Counted from the first letter of the stretch, positions 36,773-45,275 are shown. The stretch is 64,000 bases of DNA from Roseburia sp. AF12-17LB (GCF_003479605.1 NZ_QUHR01000012.1:19501-83500), one strand, 5' to 3'. The notes: generated from the sequence alone by a model not told the origin. Numbers and translations: made by a program.

Positions 36773-38641
36773 ATGAAAACTTGTAAAGAAAAGGCTTTAG
36801 AGTGGAATGTTTCGCCACGTTCCGTAAATGATATGTGCAAAAAAGGAAGAATACAGGGTGCAATAAAAGAAAAAGGATCTTGGTTAATTCCAGACGACTC
36901 TCCAAAGCCAATGGATGGAAGAGTGTCTAATGGAAAATACATCAAGAAAAATATGGTTGCGAAAGCAGAAGTTAAATCATTACCAATCGGCATCTCTGAC
37001 TATGTTCGTGCGCAGGAAGAATATTACTATGTCGACAAGACGTTATTAATCAAAGAATTCTTGGATCAAAAGCCATTGGTATCTTTGTTTACGAGACCAA
37101 GGAGATTCGGAAAGACCTTGAATATGGATATGCTCAGAGTGTTCTTTGAAATATCAGATAAGAATACTAGTAAGTATTTTGCCGATAAAAATATTTGGCA
37201 ATGTGGAGAAGAGTATCGTTCACATCAAGGAAAATATCCAGTCATATTCTTAACTTTTAAGGATGTTAAATTTGATACTTGGGACGCAACAATAGATAAA
37301 ATAAGGGGACTACTTCAAGAAGAGTATGGAAGACATCAAGAGCTACTAAATAGTGATAAGCTCTCACAATATGAGAAGGAGTATTTTACAAAGATTATTA
37401 GTGCTACAGCTAATGAAGTGGAGCTTACTTCTTCGCTAGAAAGACTATCTAAAATGCTTGCTTCACATTATGATAAGGCTCCAGTAATCATTATTGATGA
37501 ATATGATACTCCGATTCAAGAGGGATACTCTAAGGATTTCTACGATGAAATTATTGGATTCATGAGAAATTTCTTTTCAGGAGCATTTAAGGATAATAAG
37601 AATTTATCCTATGGTTTCCTAACAGGAATTTTGCGTATTGCTCAGGAAAGTATCTTTAGTGGTCTAAATAATTTAACAGTGAACTCCGTAATGGATGAAG
37701 AATACGATAGCTTTTTTGGATTTACAGAATCTGAAGTGAAAGCAATGCTCAGTTACTATGGAGTATCAGATAAAGAGGAGGAACTTAAAGACTGGTACGA
37801 TGGATATTTGTTTGGCAGCGAAGAAATATATAATCCATGGTCTGTAATCAACTATATTTCCAAGGGATGCCTTCCTCAAGCATATTGGGTAAATACAGGA
37901 AAAAATGAAATCCTTGATGATGTACTAAGAGTGGCTACAGATGATATTACAGAAAGATTATATGACCTTTTGCAAGGAGAAAGAGTAGTTGCAAGAATTG
38001 ATCAAAATGTGGTGTATAGATCGATTGCGGAGGATCCAGCAAATATTTATAGCTTATTGTTGGTTGCTGGCTATTTGAAAACTCCTAAAAAGGAACTGCA
38101 AGCAGATGGTTCATATTTATGTGAAGTATCAATTCCAAATAGAGAGATTGCAGCTGTATATAAGAGTGAAATCTTGTCACATTTCTTGCAAACTGGAGCA
38201 ATTACAAGGACTACAGCAAATAAGATTGCAGAAAGTCTTTATGCCAATGATTACAAGAAGTTGCAGAGCGCTATTGGGGAATATATGGATAAATCAATTA
38301 GCTTCTTCGATGGTGGAGCTGAAGGATTTTATCATGGTTTGATGCTAGGATTAATAGCATTAATGGATAATCAGTATAAGATTAAATCGAACCGAGAATC
38401 TGGAGATGGCAGATTTGATGTTTCTTTAATTCCAAGAGAAAAAAGGTATCCTGGTATTATTTTGGAATTAAAGTGGAAAGAAAAATTAAGCGATGTTGAG
38501 CTTGAAAAATGGTCTAATGAAGCATTAAAGCAAATTGGTGAGTTGCGATACGATTCTGAAATGAAAGAGGATGGAATTACGGAAATCTTGAAGTTTGGAA
38601 TTGCTTTTTCGGGGAAGAAAGTATGTGTAAGAACTGAGTAG
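36773..38641 (+). CDS. HTH domain fused to AAA ATPase-like and PD-(D/E)XK nuclease domains
   Basis: 622 residues. An N-terminal MerR/excisionase-like HTH (about 1-50: KEKALEWNVSPRSVNDMCKK, SWLIPDDSPKPMDGR) is joined to the AAA-ATPase-like/PDDEXK family common in gut anaerobes. Motifs: ISDYVRAQEEYYYVDKT, modified Walker A RPRRFGKTLNMDML, Walker B VIIIDEYDTPI, and a C-terminal nuclease core RFDVSL then GIILELKWK. The role of this family is unproven. The ATG at 36773 follows AGGAG; an earlier ATG at 36752 lacks a site. Repeats in its promoter suggest autoregulation. Confidence 0.82.
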   Translation: MKTCKEKALEWNVSPRSVNDMCKKGRIQGAIKEKGSWLIPDDSPKPMDGRVSNGKYIKKNMVAKAEVKSLPIGISDYVRAQEEYYYVDKTLLIKEFLDQKPLVSLFTRPRRFGKTLNMDMLRVFFEISDKNTSKYFADKNIWQCGEEYRSHQGKYPVIFLTFKDVKFDTWDATIDKIRGLLQEEYGRHQELLNSDKLSQYEKEYFTKIISATANEVELTSSLERLSKMLASHYDKAPVIIIDEYDTPIQEGYSKDFYDEIIGFMRNFFSGAFKDNKNLSYGFLTGILRIAQESIFSGLNNLTVNSVMDEEYDSFFGFTESEVKAMLSYYGVSDKEEELKDWYDGYLFGSEEIYNPWSVINYISKGCLPQAYWVNTGKNEILDDVLRVATDDITERLYDLLQGERVVARIDQNVVYRSIAEDPANIYSLLLVAGYLKTPKKELQADGSYLCEVSIPNREIAAVYKSEILSHFLQTGAITRTTANKIAESLYANDYKKLQSAIGEYMDKSISFFDGGAEGFYHGLMLGLIALMDNQYKIKSNRESGDGRFDVSLIPREKRYPGIILELKWKEKLSDVELEKWSNEALKQIGELRYDSEMKEDGITEILKFGIAFSGKKVCVRTE

Positions 38642-38672
38642 AACAAGAATTTAGTGCAAAGGAGGCGATAGT

Positions 38673-38990
38673 ATGTTTCCAACAATTAATAAAAAAGAAA
38701 CAGGTGTTAATCTTCGAAGAATTATGGATATGAGAGGAGTAAAACCAAAAGATATTCAAGAATATTTAGGGTTTGGATGTGTGCAGAGTGTTTATCGATG
38801 GTTGGATGGCGTTAGTATGCCAACAGTCGATAATCTGTATGCAATTAGCAAAATGCTTCAAGTTCCTATGGATTCAATTGTTTGCGGAAATGCTGGAAGA
38901 ACAAAAAGTCAAATGGATGCATGTCTTACGGATCAGGAGAGAAGAGTTTATACCTACTATAAGAAAATGAGAGAATTAAATGCAGCATAA
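38673..38990 (+). CDS. XRE-family regulator (first copy)
   Basis: 105 residues with a Cro/CI-type HTH: KETGVNLRRIMDMRGVKPKD, SVYRWLDGVSMPTVDNLYAI and MLQVPMDSIVCG. AAGGAGG precedes the ATG. It is clearly related to the XRE protein at 41918. It is followed by a 17-nt palindrome and a gene of the same type as the one after the second XRE gene. Confidence 0.85.
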   Translation: MFPTINKKETGVNLRRIMDMRGVKPKDIQEYLGFGCVQSVYRWLDGVSMPTVDNLYAISKMLQVPMDSIVCGNAGRTKSQMDACLTDQERRVYTYYKKMRELNAA

Positions 38991-38993
38991 TTT

Positions 38994-39010
38994 TTGAACT
39001 ACAAGTTCAA
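38994..39010. promoter_or_regulatory. XRE operator candidate (copy 1)
   Basis: TTGAACT-aca-AGTTCAA, a perfect 17-nt palindrome followed by TGACATTAC. It matches the site at 41814 (TTAAACCAAAAGTTTAA, then TGCAATTAG). Confidence 0.65.
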
Positions 39011-39022
39011 TGACATTACATG

Positions 39023-39070
39023 AATCCTCCCTTAGAATTATATTAAGAGATAGTTTTAAGGGAGGATTTT
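39023..39070 (+). promoter_or_regulatory. Hairpin that buries the ribosome binding site of the next gene
   Basis: AATCCTCCCTTA (39023-39034) and TAAGGGAGGATT (39057-39068) are exact reverse complements. The right arm contains the GGGAGG ribosome binding site, and six T residues follow just before the ATG at 39073. It can act as a translation lock or, with the T run, as a terminator. Confidence 0.75.
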
Positions 39071-39072
39071 TT

Positions 39073-39735
39073 ATGAGCGAAAAGATGTTAGTAACACAGG
39101 CTCTTGACGAAAGAGACCTACTAGTAAAGAAGATATCAGATAAAATTGACAAAGCAAGTTTTGTGGATACCATAAAGCCAAATGAGGATAAAGTATATTC
39201 AAAGCGCATTGGCAAGGATGAATATGCGAAAGAAGCGGAGTCGTCATATCAGCAGATTGTTGATTTGATTGAACGATTCCAGAAAATTGACGCAGCTATT
39301 GTTGCATCCAATGCTGAAACAGAAATCACAACATCATATGGAAAATTCACAGTTGCTGGAGCTATTTCGCTTCGAAGCAGACTTCGTGGACTAGGAACAT
39401 ACGATGGAGAAGCTGATTTTGAAGGAATCCTTAAGTCTAAAATGCAGGATGAGTATAACGAGCGTGTGCGCACATGTGATCTTAAGAACAGTCAGCTTCA
39501 GAATACTGCTGAGAGCATGCGCCTTAGCATTCTCGGAAAAGACAGTAAAACAAAAGACGATAAGCCCCTTGGAGTCGTGGATGCATATGTGAAGGAAAAC
39601 ACAACAGAACTTGTGGATCCGCTTGATATCAAGAAAAAGATAGAGAGCCTGGAGGAAAAGAACAATACACTTTTAAAGGAATTAGATACTCAGATTAAAG
39701 TGTCTAATGCGACTACTTTGATTGAAATAGCATAA
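39073..39735 (+). CDS. Helical protein, possibly DIP1984/septicolysin-like (first copy)
   Basis: 220 residues, soluble, largely coiled-coil. A central segment, IDAAIVASNAETEITTSYGK followed by FTVAGAISLRSRLRG, and an end of LDTQIKVSNATTLIEI resemble the DIP1984/septicolysin-like family, which has no settled function. The match is by eye and weak. It sits 3' of an XRE gene, as does the similar gene at 42193. The frame is open from 39010, but the ATG at 39073 follows GGGAGG, which is sequestered in a hairpin. Confidence 0.6.
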   Translation: MSEKMLVTQALDERDLLVKKISDKIDKASFVDTIKPNEDKVYSKRIGKDEYAKEAESSYQQIVDLIERFQKIDAAIVASNAETEITTSYGKFTVAGAISLRSRLRGLGTYDGEADFEGILKSKMQDEYNERVRTCDLKNSQLQNTAESMRLSILGKDSKTKDDKPLGVVDAYVKENTTELVDPLDIKKKIESLEEKNNTLLKELDTQIKVSNATTLIEIA

Positions 39736-39835
39736 AGTATTTGCCTGCATTGCGAAAATCCTAAATCTGGCTTCCCGTAACAGGGTTACGTTACAAGATA
39801 AGTATACCAATTCAGCGAAAATTGGGTTACCAATA

Positions 39836-39908
39836 TACAAAGTAGCGCAATGGGTAGCGCACATGATTTGTAATCGTGAAGTTGTAGGTTCGAATCCTAT
39901 CTTTGAAA
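39836..39908 (+). tRNA. tRNA-Thr-like gene (anticodon TGT) in mobile element
   Basis: Cloverleaf of 73 nt: acceptor TACAAAG/CTTTGAA with one A-A mismatch at pair 2-71, D-arm GCGC/GCGC, and anticodon stem CATGA/TCGTG with loop TTTGTAA (anticodon TGT, reads ACA). The T-arm is GTAGG/CCTAT with loop TTCGAAT. It could be a functional element-borne tRNA or a slightly decayed one. Confidence 0.75.
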
Positions 39909-40140
39909 ACATTGGTTTAACAGCGATGACTGATAATCATCTCCAATTTTAACGGTTTTGTGTCTTATTTGAACATTTAATTGTGAATTGTAAACTTTTA
40001 AATGATTGAATTGTTTTAGGTAAAATAAAAACATTGATTTAGGCATAGAGATATGCTGAAATCCATGAAGATGGTTAAAGTGTTAAGCCAGTTGACTGAG
40101 GAATATCCACATGGCTGCAATGTGGGCAAATATTTAATGG

Positions 40141-40172
40141 TGGAGTCATGGCGTAAGCTATGGCTCCATTTT
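40141..40172 (+). terminator. Hairpin terminator-like structure
   Basis: TGGAGTCATGGC-gtaa-GCTATGGCTCCA followed by TTTT. A smaller CCACAT/ATGTGG hairpin lies just before it (40107-40125). Confidence 0.6.
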
Positions 40173-40204
40173 AAGTTAGGGATGATTTAGGGAGGAATTA
40201 AGAA

Positions 40205-40387
40205 ATGGCAAGAGAAATCAGTAGAATAGAGCCAATGATTGATGAATTCAGGAAATTATAGGAAAAATATCTGGATTTAAGATTTGGACAGTTGGTTTGT
40301 AACATTGTGCTAGAAAATCAATTGTTCTATGTGGAGGATGACATTATGCTAGAGAGAATTCAAGATTGGGAGAAGAATAGAAGGTGA
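40205..40387 (+). pseudogene. Small conserved-type gene with premature stop
   Basis: A GGGAGGAATT site precedes ATG 40205. The frame reads MAREISRIEPMIDEFRKL, then TAG at codon 19, then EKYLDLRFGQLVCNI...FYVEDDIMLERIQDWEKN to TGA at 40385. The pattern around the stop in relatives I recall would be L-W-(E/K), so a TGG to TAG change is likely. Small proteins with DLRFGQL and FYVEDD segments are frequent in Firmicute phage and element DNA; the function is unknown. Confidence 0.7.
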
Positions 40388-40392
40388 AAGCT

Positions 40393-41106
40393 ATGATTTA
40401 CATAACAGGAGATACTCATGGTGATATGAACCGCATAGTTCGATCCTGTGAAAGAATGGAGACTTCCCAAGAAGATATCATGATTATATTAGGTGATGTG
40501 GGCCTAAATTATAATGGAGATTCCAGGGACAGAAGGAACAAAGAAAAAGTAGCAAATCTACCGATTACGTTATTCTGTATTCATGGAAATCATGAGCGAA
40601 GACCAACAACTATTGTAGAATACAAGCTGCAGGAGTGGAATGGCGGAAAAGTATGGGTTGAAGAAGCATATCCAAATATTCTCTTTGCAAAGGATGGAGA
40701 AATATATGATATAGCGGGCATGAAAACAATTGTAATTGGTGGGGCATATAGTGTTGATAAATTTTATAGGTTAAGCAAAGGCTACAATTGGTTTGAAGAT
40801 GAGCAACCGTCAGATGAGATAAAAGCGTATGTAGAAAAGCAACTTAGTAATAATGACTGGAATGTTGATGTGGTCCTATCACATACTGTTCCGTATGATT
40901 ATCGACCGGTGGATTTGTTTCTTTCAATGATTGATCAGAGTACAGTGGATGAATCAACAGAGCTGTGGCTCGGAGAGATTGAAAAGAAGCTGGATTACAA
41001 ATGGTGGTATGCTGGGCATTATCATACATCAAGGGTAAGAGATAAGGTTCAGATAATGTTTGAGGATATAGAGGAGTTTCTACATAGAAAACTAGATTAT
41101 CAATAA
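40393..41106 (+). CDS. Calcineurin-like metallophosphoesterase
   Basis: 237 residues with every family motif: GDTHGD near residue 6, GDVGLNY near 33, GNHERR near 61, LSHTVPYDYRP near 160, and GHYHTSR near 216. Two metals are expected. Substrates of small stand-alone members vary (phosphodiesters, nucleotides, phosphoproteins). The ATG at 40393 follows AAGG; a GTG at 40384 is possible. It directly follows the broken small gene. Confidence 0.88.
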   Translation: MIYITGDTHGDMNRIVRSCERMETSQEDIMIILGDVGLNYNGDSRDRRNKEKVANLPITLFCIHGNHERRPTTIVEYKLQEWNGGKVWVEEAYPNILFAKDGEIYDIAGMKTIVIGGAYSVDKFYRLSKGYNWFEDEQPSDEIKAYVEKQLSNNDWNVDVVLSHTVPYDYRPVDLFLSMIDQSTVDESTELWLGEIEKKLDYKWWYAGHYHTSRVRDKVQIMFEDIEEFLHRKLDYQ

Positions 41107-41136
41107 GCATTGAAAAATAGAAAGTGATGGATTGGA

Positions 41137-41799
41137 ATGAGAAGAAGCAAAAGCTATGAAGTAAGAGATCCAATAAATATATGGAATAAATATGATTTTG
41201 CTATGTCAGGTCTCGGAAAGAAAAGCAAAATCTTGGCAAAAATAAAACATTTTTTTAAATGCGTAAAGTGGAGTAAACAGCGTATTACAAGGGGCTATTG
41301 TGATTGTGATGTTTGGGAGATGTTTTCTTTTCTTCAGACGCTTATTCCGGATATGCTGCAAACACTGAAAGATACAAGAACGGGTTCACCAGGATATTTG
41401 GGAGAAAACTATACCAATGAAAATGGAATTCTTGTAAATGATACCTGCCATGAGGAGTGGAATTGCATTCTAGACAAAATGATATTTTTATGGCGAGAAG
41501 CGGAGAAAGATACATGCTCACAAAAGAATCCATTTGATGAAGCGCATTCCAAAGCAATGGATGAATTTACGGAACGATTTGGATTATTTGGAAATGAACT
41601 TCAAACCGAGAAAGAATTAGAGGAAAATAGAAAGCGCGGTGGCGGAGGAACAATTCATTTTATGGATGAGTTGCCTGAGTATAAAGAGATTTCCGATAAA
41701 TATCGCGAAGAAGAAAATCGTTTGGAAGAATATAGAAGAAAGTGTAAGGATGAAGCTATAGATATGCTTAAACAATATTTCTATGACCTGTGGGATTGA
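41137..41799 (+). CDS. Phage/element-type hypothetical protein
   Basis: 220 residues, soluble. The core GYCDCDVWEMFSFLQTLIPD, LKDTRTGSPGYLG and CHEEWNCILDKMIFLWREA resembles a family I recall from phages and integrative elements of Firmicutes, without a known function. The C-terminal third is a charged coiled coil. It begins 30 nt after the phosphoesterase, probably in the same transcript. Confidence 0.7.
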   Translation: MRRSKSYEVRDPINIWNKYDFAMSGLGKKSKILAKIKHFFKCVKWSKQRITRGYCDCDVWEMFSFLQTLIPDMLQTLKDTRTGSPGYLGENYTNENGILVNDTCHEEWNCILDKMIFLWREAEKDTCSQKNPFDEAHSKAMDEFTERFGLFGNELQTEKELEENRKRGGGGTIHFMDELPEYKEISDKYREEENRLEEYRRKCKDEAIDMLKQYFYDLWD

Positions 41800-41813
41800 G
41801 TTATTAGTAAATC

Positions 41814-41830
41814 TTAAACCAAAAGTTTAA
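41814..41830. promoter_or_regulatory. XRE operator candidate (copy 2)
   Basis: TTAAACCAAAAGTTTAA, a 17-nt palindrome, followed by TGCAATTAG. A TATACT (-10-like) lies at 41853, so the site covers or abuts the -35 region of the XRE gene at 41918. Confidence 0.65.
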
Positions 41831-41917
41831 TGCAATTAGTAATAGAATCCGTTATACTAATCATCTACAGGTAAACTTGTGATTCGGGATGGAAGAAAAT
41901 TACGGAGGTACAAAGAG

Positions 41918-42196
41918 ATGGAACCAATGTATTTGCAGGTCCTACAAAAAGAAACAGGAAGACAGATTAAGAAACTGCTCGTGGAAAATGGTTATACCGT
42001 GAAAGACGTGCAGAATGCTATGGGATTTGAAAATCCACAAGCAGTCTACAAATGGATTTCAGGTAGATCATTACCGAGCTTAGACAATTTTGTAATCTTA
42101 AGCAGATTACTGCACACCAGCATAGAAGATATCCTCGTCATTGACGGGGATATTGTTCGTTTATGGGGATTTTCCGTTAAACTGTTAGTACAATGA
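41918..42196 (+). CDS. XRE-family regulator (second copy)
   Basis: 92 residues with a Cro/CI-type HTH: KETGRQIKKLLVENGYTVKD, AVYKWISGRSLPSLDNFVIL and LLHTSIEDILVIDGD. It is a relative of the XRE protein at 38673 by aligned motifs. The frame is open from 41879, but the ATG at 41918 follows GGAGG. Its end overlaps the next gene by 4 nt. Confidence 0.85.
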   Translation: MEPMYLQVLQKETGRQIKKLLVENGYTVKDVQNAMGFENPQAVYKWISGRSLPSLDNFVILSRLLHTSIEDILVIDGDIVRLWGFSVKLLVQ

Positions 42197-42783
42197 CAAA
42201 CTTAGCGGAAGGCTTTATGCTGATATCAGAACAGGAGAAATCAGGAAAAGTAGAGAGGAGAAAAGATACGCAAACAATGACATCAGCATATGCAAATAAA
42301 ATGCTTAAGAGTTTGGAAGAGGATAAGGCTTTCTGGCTGAACAAGGAGGAAGAGGCCTGCACATATGTTGCGGCAATTAATGAGGAGCCAGTTGTTCCTG
42401 ATTATGATTATGTCGAGGTCGCAACAACAATTGCTGCGCTAGATGAGAAGATTGCTATTATAAAGCATGAACTTAATGTAACTAATGCAAACGCAAAGGT
42501 TCTAGTAGGTGATGTAACAATGAGTATAGATAGCATTCTTATTAAGATGGCACAGCTGAATAGAAGAAAAACGGTATTAGACGTAATGCGTAAACGATTG
42601 CCTAAATCCAGAGAAGAACAACGTTCTTATATGTCACGTAATTCGGTTCCTGAGTATAGATACATTAATTACGATTTGGAACTAGTTAAAAACGAGTATG
42701 AACTTGTGTCTAAGTCGATTATGGAAATGCAAATGGCACTTGATAAATATAATCAAACGGTACAGTTTGAAGTAGACATCTAA
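42193..42783 (+). CDS. Helical protein, possibly DIP1984/septicolysin-like (second copy)
   Basis: 196 residues, helical and charged. KIAIIKHELNVTNANAKVLVG followed by MSIDSILIKMAQLNRRK, and the end NEYELVSKSIMEMQMALDKYN, are the parts that suggest the DIP1984/septicolysin-like group. The central N-x-T-N...G...L pattern parallels the gene at 39073. The start is uncertain: ATG 42193 overlaps the XRE stop (coupling), while in-frame ATGs at 42217 and 42277 are also possible. It pairs with an XRE gene exactly as the first copy does. Confidence 0.55.
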   Translation: MTNLAEGFMLISEQEKSGKVERRKDTQTMTSAYANKMLKSLEEDKAFWLNKEEEACTYVAAINEEPVVPDYDYVEVATTIAALDEKIAIIKHELNVTNANAKVLVGDVTMSIDSILIKMAQLNRRKTVLDVMRKRLPKSREEQRSYMSRNSVPEYRYINYDLELVKNEYELVSKSIMEMQMALDKYNQTVQFEVDI

Positions 42784-43451
42784 ATGAAATATCCGTACAA
42801 GGCTTCATGAGATTGATAGTTGATCCAGGAGGTTCGTGTTCATTGTTAAGGTATATTTGTTATTCGTTATTTGTTATCAGTTTTTGTTTAACGTGAATAA
42901 CATCAGAAAGCATGATTTCTTGACAGTTGCGTTGTAGAAAACCTGCAGGAAACTGCGTGTGGAGGTTCGGTTCTAAACACAAAACTGTGGAAAGTCTTTG
43001 GATTTTCCACAGTTATTTTTATGTGAAGTTGATAGAACCCATACTAGTAATATTGGATAAGTGACCAGTCACAATATTTATGCTAGTTCAAACTGAATTA
43101 GAAGAATAGTAGGGGTGGATTGCATTAGCTAAATAAATATGTTTACAGCAGGGGCGGCTGTGCTAGGCTGTTCTACCGAAGGCTCTGATTGAGAGGGATT
43201 ATCTATAATCGGGGCCTTTTCTTTTGCCTTCAAGCACAGTTGCGGGTCATGCTGTCAACATATAGAAAACTGTTCGCCAAACAGAATAAAAATTAATTGA
43301 AATTATTCGCGGTTAGGAATACACTAAGAGTGATATAGTGTCGCATTTATTATGGAGGATGTGGAAATACAAATACGGACTATAAGAATATGCATAGTGT
43401 AGTATAAGAAAAAGTGTTACTTGAGAATTAATTGAATAAGGAGCATTTATT
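42784..43451. other. Non-coding stretch with two terminators
   Basis: No gene seen. One terminator is AACTGTGGAAA/TTTTCCACAGTT plus T run (42983-43020). A second is AAGGCTCTGATT/AATCGGGGCCTT plus TTTT (43179-43225). The last 200 nt before the HAD gene are AT-rich and may hold its promoter. Confidence 0.65.
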
Positions 43452-44168
43452 ATGATTTATTTCGATTTAGATAATACGTTGATTGATTACAATTCTTCAG
43501 AGAGAAAAGCGATAGAGTTCATATTTAAAGAAAAATATGGACTGGTATTAAATAATAATCAAACAGATTATTGGAGTAAGATTTCTAGAAAGTATTTTGA
43601 TTATTATTTATCAAAACAGATAACTTTCGAAGAGCAAGGAAAAAATCGATTTATTAAAATGTTAAGTTATTGTGGGTATGTGGAAAATGAAAAGATTGCA
43701 ATGGAATTGTTTGAAGAGTATCAAAAACAATTAGAAAATAGTTGGATTTTATTTGATGATGTGGTTGATATGCTACATTCATTGGAAGGATATCGACTAG
43801 GTATCATAAGTAATGGGAAATCTATACAGCAAAGAGCAAAGTTGAGTTGTACGAACATTGAAAAATATTTTGAAATAATTCTTATTTCAGAAGAAACAGG
43901 ATTTGCAAAACCTTCGGTTGATATTTTTTATGAGGCGGTCAAACAGTCAGGCGAGAAAATTGATTCAGTTATATATGTTGATGATAATATAAAAACAGAT
44001 ATTTTGCCATGTGAAAAAATTGGAATGAAATGTGTACTTGTGGATAGAAATAGTATATGTGAGAAAAATATATGTAAAATTAAGAATTTATATGAAATAC
44101 ATAATGTATTACTCAACGACATTGGGCAGTATAATACTGAACTTTCTATAAGAAGTTCTGCTCAATAA
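43452..44168 (+). CDS. HAD-family hydrolase (YjjG-like)
   Basis: 238 residues. Motif I is YFDLDNTLIDYN, motif II is the Ser of GIISNGKS, motif III is the Lys of GFAKPSVDIF, and motif IV is YVDDNIKTDI. A helical cap lies between I and II. It resembles YjjG-type nucleotidases that remove unusual pyrimidine nucleotides, but the substrate is not certain. AAGGAG precedes the ATG. Single gene, AT-rich, in element DNA. Confidence 0.85.
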   Translation: MIYFDLDNTLIDYNSSERKAIEFIFKEKYGLVLNNNQTDYWSKISRKYFDYYLSKQITFEEQGKNRFIKMLSYCGYVENEKIAMELFEEYQKQLENSWILFDDVVDMLHSLEGYRLGIISNGKSIQQRAKLSCTNIEKYFEIILISEETGFAKPSVDIFYEAVKQSGEKIDSVIYVDDNIKTDILPCEKIGMKCVLVDRNSICEKNICKIKNLYEIHNVLLNDIGQYNTELSIRSSAQ

Positions 44169-44311
44169 AAAACAAGAACTAAAAACATCTAAATATTACT
44201 ATCTCAAACTTCCCATACTGAAAAGTGTGCTGAACCTTGAAAATTCAATATTTTAGCCAATAAAAAGTAAACGATGAAACGAAGGTACCTACCAAACCTA
44301 AATCAATATCG

Positions 44312-44333
44312 ATATACTATGATCATAGTATAT
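44312..44333. promoter_or_regulatory. Perfect 22-nt palindrome
   Basis: ATATACTATGA joined to its exact reverse complement TCATAGTATAT with no loop. It lies about 55 nt upstream of the IS66 remnant. An A6GTT/AACTTTTTT hairpin follows at about 44339-44364. A dimeric-regulator site is the simplest reading. Confidence 0.55.
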
Positions 44334-44388
44334 TTGTTAAAAAAGTTGAGCCTAAACTTTTTTGACTAAGATATGGGAGGTACAGATT

Positions 44389-44777
44389 ATGGCTACAAAT
44401 ACTACAGCAGTTGCAAAGCAGGTTCGCTTGCAACAGTGGGCTCAACAGATCACGGATTGCCAGAACCGTCCTGTCGGAATGAAAGTGATTGACTGGTGTG
44501 ATGCTAATGGCATTATATTACCAAAGCTGACTACTATTACCGGCTTAAGCAGGTTCGGGCATTCTGTTTGGAATCTATGGAACAAAAGAAAACTTCTTTC
44601 GTTGAACTACCCACACCAACAGAATCCGTTAACACATATAATTCGCAGACAGCGATTTTAGACAATGAAACTGTTGCAATAATCCATTTCCCAAGCGGCA
44701 TTTCTGTAGAACTGAAACAGTCAGTTCCAGATTCATTGATCCGTACCTTAGTTGAGGCATCGACCTATGTTAAATGA
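44389..44777 (+). pseudogene. IS66-family accessory protein gene (tnpA), frameshifted
   Basis: The N-terminal frame starts MATNTTAVAKQVRLQQWAQQ after GGGAGG and runs to about codon 45. The expected continuation (ADYYYRLKQVRAFCLESMEQ, then KKTSFVELPTPTES) lies in another frame, which then runs to 44777. This matches the small IS66 TnpA-type protein with one frameshift near 44520. TnpB and the TnpC transposase are absent, so this is a fragment. Confidence 0.75.
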
Positions 44778-44897
44778 TGCAACAGGATTCAAAAAAATCT
44801 ACCTTGCGGCGGGATTATCCTCAGTTTATTTTTATCCTCAGCTTTTTATTTTTCTCCACAATTATCGTGTAAATACCTTCAAAGCTGAGGATAATTA

Positions 44898-45149
44898 TTA
44901 TCTTATTCCACAAAGTCTGGCTAATTCTTCTTCATTATCCAGCCATTCAGCTGTTTCGGATATATCAACACTATTGTTTTCCATTGCCGCTTTCAGCATT
45001 TCTATCGATGGAGAAGCGTATATGCGGGTTGTTTGAGTAGATGTATGTCCAAGTATTCTAGATACAAGTTCAAGCTCAACACCACTTTGATATAGCCCGC
45101 AAGCCCTTGTTCTCCTGAGCATGTGAGGATACAACTTTTGCGGAAGCTT
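44898..45149 (-). pseudogene. Tyrosine recombinase C-terminal fragment
   Basis: On the minus strand the sequence reads YPHMLRRTRACGLYQSG (HxxR box), ELVSRILGHTSTQTTRIYA (GH box and catalytic Tyr), then a tail to LARLCGIR. The N-terminal two thirds are missing; upstream of KLPQKLY the frame runs into unrelated sequence from the other strand. It resembles element recombinases that work in sets of two or three rather than the Tn916 type. Confidence 0.7.
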
Positions 45150-45152
45150 GGC

Positions 45153-45254
45153 TTGGATGCAGACGAAATCATTAATATGAAGATGTTTCAAAACGAGGCT
45201 AAGTATCCAGTGGATAAAGCAAAGGGAAGCGCAGCAAAGTACGATCAATTATAA
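45153..45254 (+). pseudogene. 3' end of an unidentified gene
   Basis: An open frame without a start reads DEIINMKMFQNEAKYPVDKA then KGSAAKYDQL and stops 22 nt before the HNH gene. It abuts the recombinase fragment, so it is probably the tail of a gene that preceded the HNH gene in the same operon. Family unknown. Confidence 0.3.
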
Positions 45255-45275
45255 AATCTGAAAGGTGGAGAGTAT

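Noticed and set aside
39682..39912. Minus-strand frame reading FSKIGFEPTTSRL over the tRNA-Thr-like gene
   Set aside because: This is the well-known false protein produced by antisense translation of tRNA genes.
44752..45036. Plus-strand frame between the IS66 and HNH genes
   Set aside because: Antisense to the recombinase fragment, which has clear catalytic motifs on the minus strand.
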